From positions 2,862,001-2,926,000 of the forward strand of contig JAGUCH010000009.1 in assembly GCA_019096065.1 (NCBI GenBank): a stretch of DNA of 64,000 bases. Reading direction: 5' to 3'. Positions within the stretch are counted from its first letter, which is position 1. The number at the start of each line of letters is the position of its first letter. Shown piece after piece: positions 59,701 through 64,000 of this stretch. The notes under the pieces were generated by a model, which was given only the letters and a program-made list of their open reading frames with translations, ran no database searches and had not been told where the DNA came from. The DNA comes from Paracyclopina nana (Eukaryota > Arthropoda > Copepoda > Cyclopoida > Cyclopettidae). Made by a program: the position numbers and the translations under genes.

Positions 59701-62152
59701 GTTGACAAATTGCCAAAAACATTGTGTGGAGGTCATATATGATGAATCCGAGGCTGCCTGAGTCATTTTGGCCTCCACTGGTTTTGGCTGGCTTCAGCCT
59801 TAGCATAAGGTCGAGTTAGCTCAACAGTTCTACCTCCTACTAGTGGGACAAAATGCTTGTGCGCCTCTTGCTAATGGGACAAAAAAGTGTTCCACCCCCC
59901 ACTAATGGGACCACCACCTCAAGAAAGGGTAAGGTTGAAAACGCTCTGCACTGTATTAAAATAAGCCTAACTAACTTGCCTCAAAGTCATGGAACATGAG
60001 ACATTCTTGTTTTCTGCATGTTACTGGCCTCTGCTCGGCTACAAGAACCAGTACTTGCTAATTTTGAGATAACAGCCTCAGCCTCTGAGGTCAGGCAGCC
60101 TCAGGCTGCTAGCAGCATATGCACCAGTGGCAAGTCCAAAGGTCTTTGAGCTCAAAGTGGCTGAAGTTGTTGACAAATTGCCAAAAACATTGTGTGGAGG
60201 TCATATATGATGAATCCGAGGCTGCCTGAGTCATTTTGGCCTCCACCGGTTTTGGCTGGCTTCAGCCTTAGCATAAGGTCGAGTTAGCTCAACAGTTCTA
60301 CCTCCTACTAGTGGGACAAAATGCTTGTGCGCCTCTTGCTAATGGGACAAAAAAGTGTTCCACCCCCCACTAATGGGACCACCACCTCAAGACAGGGTAA
60401 GGTTGAAAACGCTCTGCACTGTATTAAAATAAGCCTAACTAACTTGCCTCAAAGTCATGGAACATGAGACATTCTTGTTTTCTGCATGTTACTGGCCTCT
60501 GCTCGGCTACAAGAACCAGTACTTGCTAATTTTGAGATAACAGCCTCAGCCTCTGAGGTCAGGCAGCCTCAGGCTGCTAGCAGCATATGCACCAGTGGCA
60601 AGTCCAAAGGTCTTTGAGTTCAAAGTGGCTGAAGTTGGCCAAAAATTGCCAAAAACATTGTATGGAGGTCATATATGATGAATCCGAGGCTGCCTGAGTC
60701 ATTTTGGCCTCCACTGGTTTTGGCTGGCTTCAGCCTATGCATATGGTCGAGTTAGCTCAACAGTTCTACCTCCTGCTAATGGGACAAAATGCTTGTGCGC
60801 CTCTTGCTAATGGGACAAAAAAGTGTTCCACCCCTCACTAATGGGACCACCACCTCAAGACAGGGTAAGGTTGAAAACGCTCTGCACTGTATTAAAATAA
60901 GCCTAACTAACTTGCCTCAAAGTCATGGAACATGAGACATTCTTGTTTTCTGCATGTTACTGGCCTCTGCTTGGCTACAAGAACCAGTTCTTGCTAATTT
61001 TGAGATAACAGCCTCAGCCTCTTAGGTCAGGCAGCCTCAGGCTGATAGCAGCATATGCACCAGTGGCAAGTCCAAAGGTCTTTGTGCTTAAAGTGGCTGA
61101 AGTTGTTGCTGCTTGGGCCTTTTTGGTCTCCACTGGTTTTGGCTGGCTTCAGTCTTAGCATATGGTCGAGTTAGCTCGACAGTTCTACCTCCTGCTAATG
61201 GGACAAAATGCTTGTGCACCTCTTGCTATTGGGACAAAAAAGTGTTTCACCCCTCACTAATGGGACCACCACATCATGACAGGGTAAGGTTGAAAACGCT
61301 CTGCACTGTATTAAAATAAGCCTAACTAACTTGCCTCAAAGTCATGGAACATGAGACATTCTTGTTTTCTGCATGTTTCTGGCCTCTGCTAGGCTGCAAG
61401 AACCAGTTCTTGCTAATTTTGAGAAAACAGCCTCAACTTCTGAGGTCAGGCAGCCTCAGGCTGCTAGCAGCATATGCACCAAAGGCAAGTCCAGATGTCT
61501 TTGAGCTCTTTGTCATAATTAGTCTGAGACCTATACTAGCATGTGGAGAGGTACAAGCGTTAGGCATTAGTGGCTGCTTATGACATGTTGGTCACAAGTG
61601 GTTTGGACTATAATAAATTGATCTAATCTTTGGTATAGCATTATTTGCTGATTTAAAGGAAATCTTGGTCAATGCTGCTCTGTTAATTCATTTTTTATGA
61701 TGTAACTAAGCTGTTTTGACTTGCTTCAAGGAGGACCTATCTTGAATGCAGCTTTGGTTATTTATTATTTATGTTTTTTGATTGCCCATTTATTCATTTA
61801 TAATTTGTATTACTTGAAATATTTTCAACATCATTGTTTTACATCTGTTTTAAGTTTTAAAGTAATGCCTCTTGCTAATGAGACATTTTTAACTTGTTGT
61901 GCCCCTTGCTACTTAGACATGGAAATTTTGTTCTGCCCCCTGCTAATGGGACAATGTCGGAATTTGGTGATCTCTCAGATTTTGATGAAACTTTCCAAAA
62001 AGTTAGATTTCAACCTATATTTTCTAAAAAAATTTACTGCTGACCTCTATCATTCATAGTTTTGGAGTTATAAGCCTTGAAACAAAATCAGGGGTGAGGT
62101 CCCATTTGTGCTAAATAATGTCCTTTTAGCCCACCTCTGGTCCCATTAGTGT
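53771..62152. mobile_element. 8.4-kb TA-flanked element with inverted ends and an internal satellite array
   Basis: Left end GCACTAATGGGACC (53771-53784) and right end, read inward, ACACTAATGGGACC (62139-62152) form 14-bp terminal inverted repeats with one mismatch. Each is immediately flanked by TA outside (53769-53770 and 62153-62154), as in TA-targeting cut-and-paste elements. At the left end the terminal repeat is followed 3 bp later by its own inverted copy, giving a 9-bp hairpin. Both ends also share GGTCCCATT-NN-TGCTAAATAA in the same orientation. Between unique arms of about 540 and 640 bp sits the 468-bp tandem array. No transposase was found, so it would be non-autonomous. Confidence 0.6.
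54309..61515. repeat. Tandem array of a 468-bp unit, about 15.5 copies
   Basis: The landmark CAAGACAGGGTAAGGTTGAA recurs with its inner G at 54309, 54777, 55245, 55713, 56181, 56649, 57117, 57585, 58052, 58520, 58988, 59455, 59923, 60391, 60859 and 61278. Spacing is 468 bp (467 three times); the last interval is 419 because of a deletion near 61106. Units are very similar, so the array is young or homogenised. Each unit contains three ACTAATGGGAC/GCTAATGGGAC boxes about 31 bp apart and the palindrome GCAGCCTCAGGCTGC. Open frames in some units arise because 468 is divisible by three; stops in most units rule out a protein. Confidence 0.95.
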
Positions 62153-62279
62153 TAACGAAAAGCCGTATAGGTGTGTGGGCAGCCCTAATTATCATGAGCA
62201 CCCATAAATGTCTAAAAAGATTTTTTTCTGTTTGTGTTTTGATAACGTGGGCGGTTTAATTTTGTGGGCTTTTGTCATC

Positions 62280-62332
62280 TAGGGGTGATGCAAAGCAAAC
62301 CTGGTGGTTGTAATAGTGTTGCATCACCCCTA
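62280..62332. repeat. Perfect 14-bp inverted repeat, 25-nt loop
   Basis: TAGGGGTGATGCAA at 62280-62293 is exactly complementary to 62319-62332. It lies between the end of the 8.4-kb element and the coding exon at 62.4 kb, 66 nt before that exon's acceptor. It could be an RNA hairpin in an intron or a small element end. Confidence 0.8.
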
Positions 62333-62416
62333 ATTTTCCAAAGAATCACCCATCTCACCCACGCAATTAGATTTTAAACTGTCTCCGGTTTTTTTCAGGC
62401 ACTTCAAAAATTCAAA

Positions 62417-62555
62417 ATGATGCCCTCATCTCCAATCATTGGCCAAAGGTCGGGAACTGCTAGCCCAGTTTATGACATGGTCAAGGACAAAGTTATTGGT
62501 GAGTTGGCCTCAAGGCTGGGAAGGCCAATTCCTGAGTTCAACAAGAATAAAAGAG
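62417..62555 (+). CDS. First recognisable coding exon of an unidentified gene (partial)
   Basis: A strong acceptor (long T tract, TTTTTTCAG ending 62398) opens an exon that runs to a consensus donor AGAG|gtaagt at 62555/62556. From the first ATG it encodes 46 residues, MMPSSPIIGQRSGTASPVYD followed by MVKDKVIGELASRLGRPIPE and a basic end, leaving phase 1. The frame is also open upstream to the acceptor (ALQKFK), so the ATG may be internal. The middle part looks amphipathic and helical. I do not recognise the protein. The next exon would be downstream; no clear partner was found before 64000, so the gene probably continues beyond the window. Confidence 0.55.
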
Positions 62556-62754
62556 GTAAGTCTTACATCATTGATGTGATTGCATGTCAGCCTCACTTTT
62601 CTGTTCTTGAGTATCATCAATCACTTTGCATTGTTTAGATTTTATAGGCTCAGGCTCTTGCGAATTGCATTTGCCCCAAAAACTGTCCGTGTTACCGGTA
62701 GATGAACCAGTCATATTAGGCAATTTGAGTCGTTGAGTCTTTGTGCAGAAGGTG

Positions 62755-63235
62755 AGACCGAGTAGCTGATTGTGATTTAAGTGTCTCGAAAGCTGAGTCT
62801 CGGAAGCTAAGTTTTAGTAGCTGAGTGTTTAAAGGCTTAAAGGATTGGAGCAGCCTTACTAAAGTTGCAAAGCCTCAGTAGCTGAGTCTCAACAGCTTAG
62901 CTTTTATAGTTCTGAAAAGTTGACTCTCAGTAGCTGAGTCTTGATTTAGTAGCTGAGCCCTAGTTCAGTTGCTTGGCCTCTGTTCAATTGCTGAGTTTCA
63001 GTTCTATAGCTGAGTCTCACTTCTAATGCTGAGTTTTAGTGGCTGAGATACAATAGCTAACTAAGCCTCAAAAGCTAAGTTACATTTCCTCTGTGTTTAA
63101 TGGCTGAGTCTCAGTTCATTTGCTGAGTTTCAGTTCAGCAGCGTAGTCTCAGTTCCTTAAATCTAGGTGAGTTTCAGTTGACTCTCTGAGTCTCAGTACC
63201 TTAGATACATTGGCGGAGTCGTAAAAGCTGAGCTT
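62755..63235. repeat. Degenerate short tandem repeat, about 18-22 bp unit
   Basis: Variants of AGTAGCTGAGTCTCAGTTC recur over about 480 bp with irregular spacing and many substitutions. The unit is not divisible cleanly into a frame and lies in the intron after the exon at 62.4 kb. Confidence 0.7.
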
Positions 63236-64000
63236 TAAATTCATGAGCCATTTTCCCTAACTTAATTGAGCTTCATTCTCTTCTTTTTTGCTTTTAAAGC
63301 CAATTTAACTCGTAATATGAACTAATGCGAGGCACAAGAAAAAAAGTAGGATCTGTTGAACACAGTCAAACTACATCAGAGCCCGCCAAATAAGGCTTGA
63401 TATCTGCTTCGGAGTAATCTGAGCCATTAATCATTTAAAGTGAATTAAGCCTTTCTTCAGCCAATTTGGAGGGAAAAAAGCCTGAAATCTCAATTAATCC
63501 CAGGTCAATAAGCATTATGCAGTTTGTCTCAAAATGCTCAATTGTATGGAAAAAAAGAGAAACTCTCAGTAGTCCAGAATGGACATGGGTAATTTGTTTG
63601 CTGCAACGGGTGGACTATCACTGAGGGTGCAATTCCCTTAAAAGCCTTTTAAATGGAGTGGCTTTGATAAGAGAATTGCCGACTGTGGCTTGTAGTTGTC
63701 TCAACTAAATTTACTTGACTAGATAAGCAAATTTGCTGATCCTATAAATACGCCTTAATTTGCCTGTCTCGAAGCCTTGGCTGAAGCTTATCTGGCCAAG
63801 GAGCAAGGATGACAGTGAGAAAATTGCAACAATGCAAGATTCCATAAACAACAATGACTAATCAAGTTTCCAATCTGGAAAAGGATTTGTCACTTTGGAT
63901 GTCATATGAAGAGTCAAAACACGTGGGAGAAACGTCCACCAGATGGCTCTTTTGTTTTGTTTTTAAGACAGAGATGTCAGAGTGTTTTAACTCATCTCCT
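63236..64000. other. Probable intron sequence to the window edge
   Basis: No exon or repeat is clear. A CTCF-like CCACCAGATGGC lies at about 63938-63949. If the gene starting at 62.4 kb is real, this is part of its first large intron. Confidence 0.35.

Noticed and set aside
54309..61515. CRISPR-like regular repeat array
   Set aside because: The repeat is 468 bp with no alternating unique spacers, in an animal genome; it is a satellite.

Overview
This is a window of animal nuclear DNA. Genes are split by many GT-AG introns, several of only about 50-65 nt, and the proteins are animal families: furin with its acidic tail, cyclin A, ZNF385-type zinc fingers and LIM proteins. Arthropod-like protein features and frequent short introns suggest an invertebrate, perhaps an arthropod, but I cannot name the species. 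No bacterial, organellar or autonomous transposon coding sequence was recognised.

Layout. 2.5-3.4 kb (-): V-ATPase proteolipid subunit c. 5.2-6.4 kb (-): DHRSX-like short-chain dehydrogenase. 9.9-12.3 kb (+): zyxin/paxillin-like LIM protein, convergent with a small secreted beta/gamma-crystallin-like protein at 12.4-12.9 kb (-). 14.1-15.1 kb (+): an unrecognised 217-residue protein, convergent with cyclin A at 15.4-17.4 kb (-). 20.6-22.1 kb (-): a secreted Thr-rich plus kelch-like protein. 23.8-30.2 kb (-): a probable small type I membrane protein whose 5.9-kb intron is full of repeats. 30-41 kb: no supported gene, only repeats, hairpin elements and a tRNA-derived SINE. 41.6-46.1 kb (+): complete furin-type proprotein convertase. 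47.6-49.7 kb (+): complete ZNF385-like protein with four zinc fingers. 53.8-62.2 kb: one large repeat element bounded by inverted ends, holding about sixteen copies of a 468-bp tandem unit. 62.4 kb (+): first recognisable coding exon of a gene that leaves the window.

The genes do not form a pathway. V-ATPase (acidification) and furin (a protease of acidic secretory compartments) are functionally linked in cells generally, but their presence here is probably chance. The best leads are the 8.4-kb TA-flanked element with its internal array of end-like boxes, twelve CTCF-like AGRKGGCGC motifs spread over 64 kb, a tRNA-derived SINE family associated with a GC-rich hairpin, two GC-AG introns, and very short in-frame intron-like segments of 30 and 36 nt. 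All exon joins were made by hand from splice signals, reading phase and family similarity; none was tested against transcripts.
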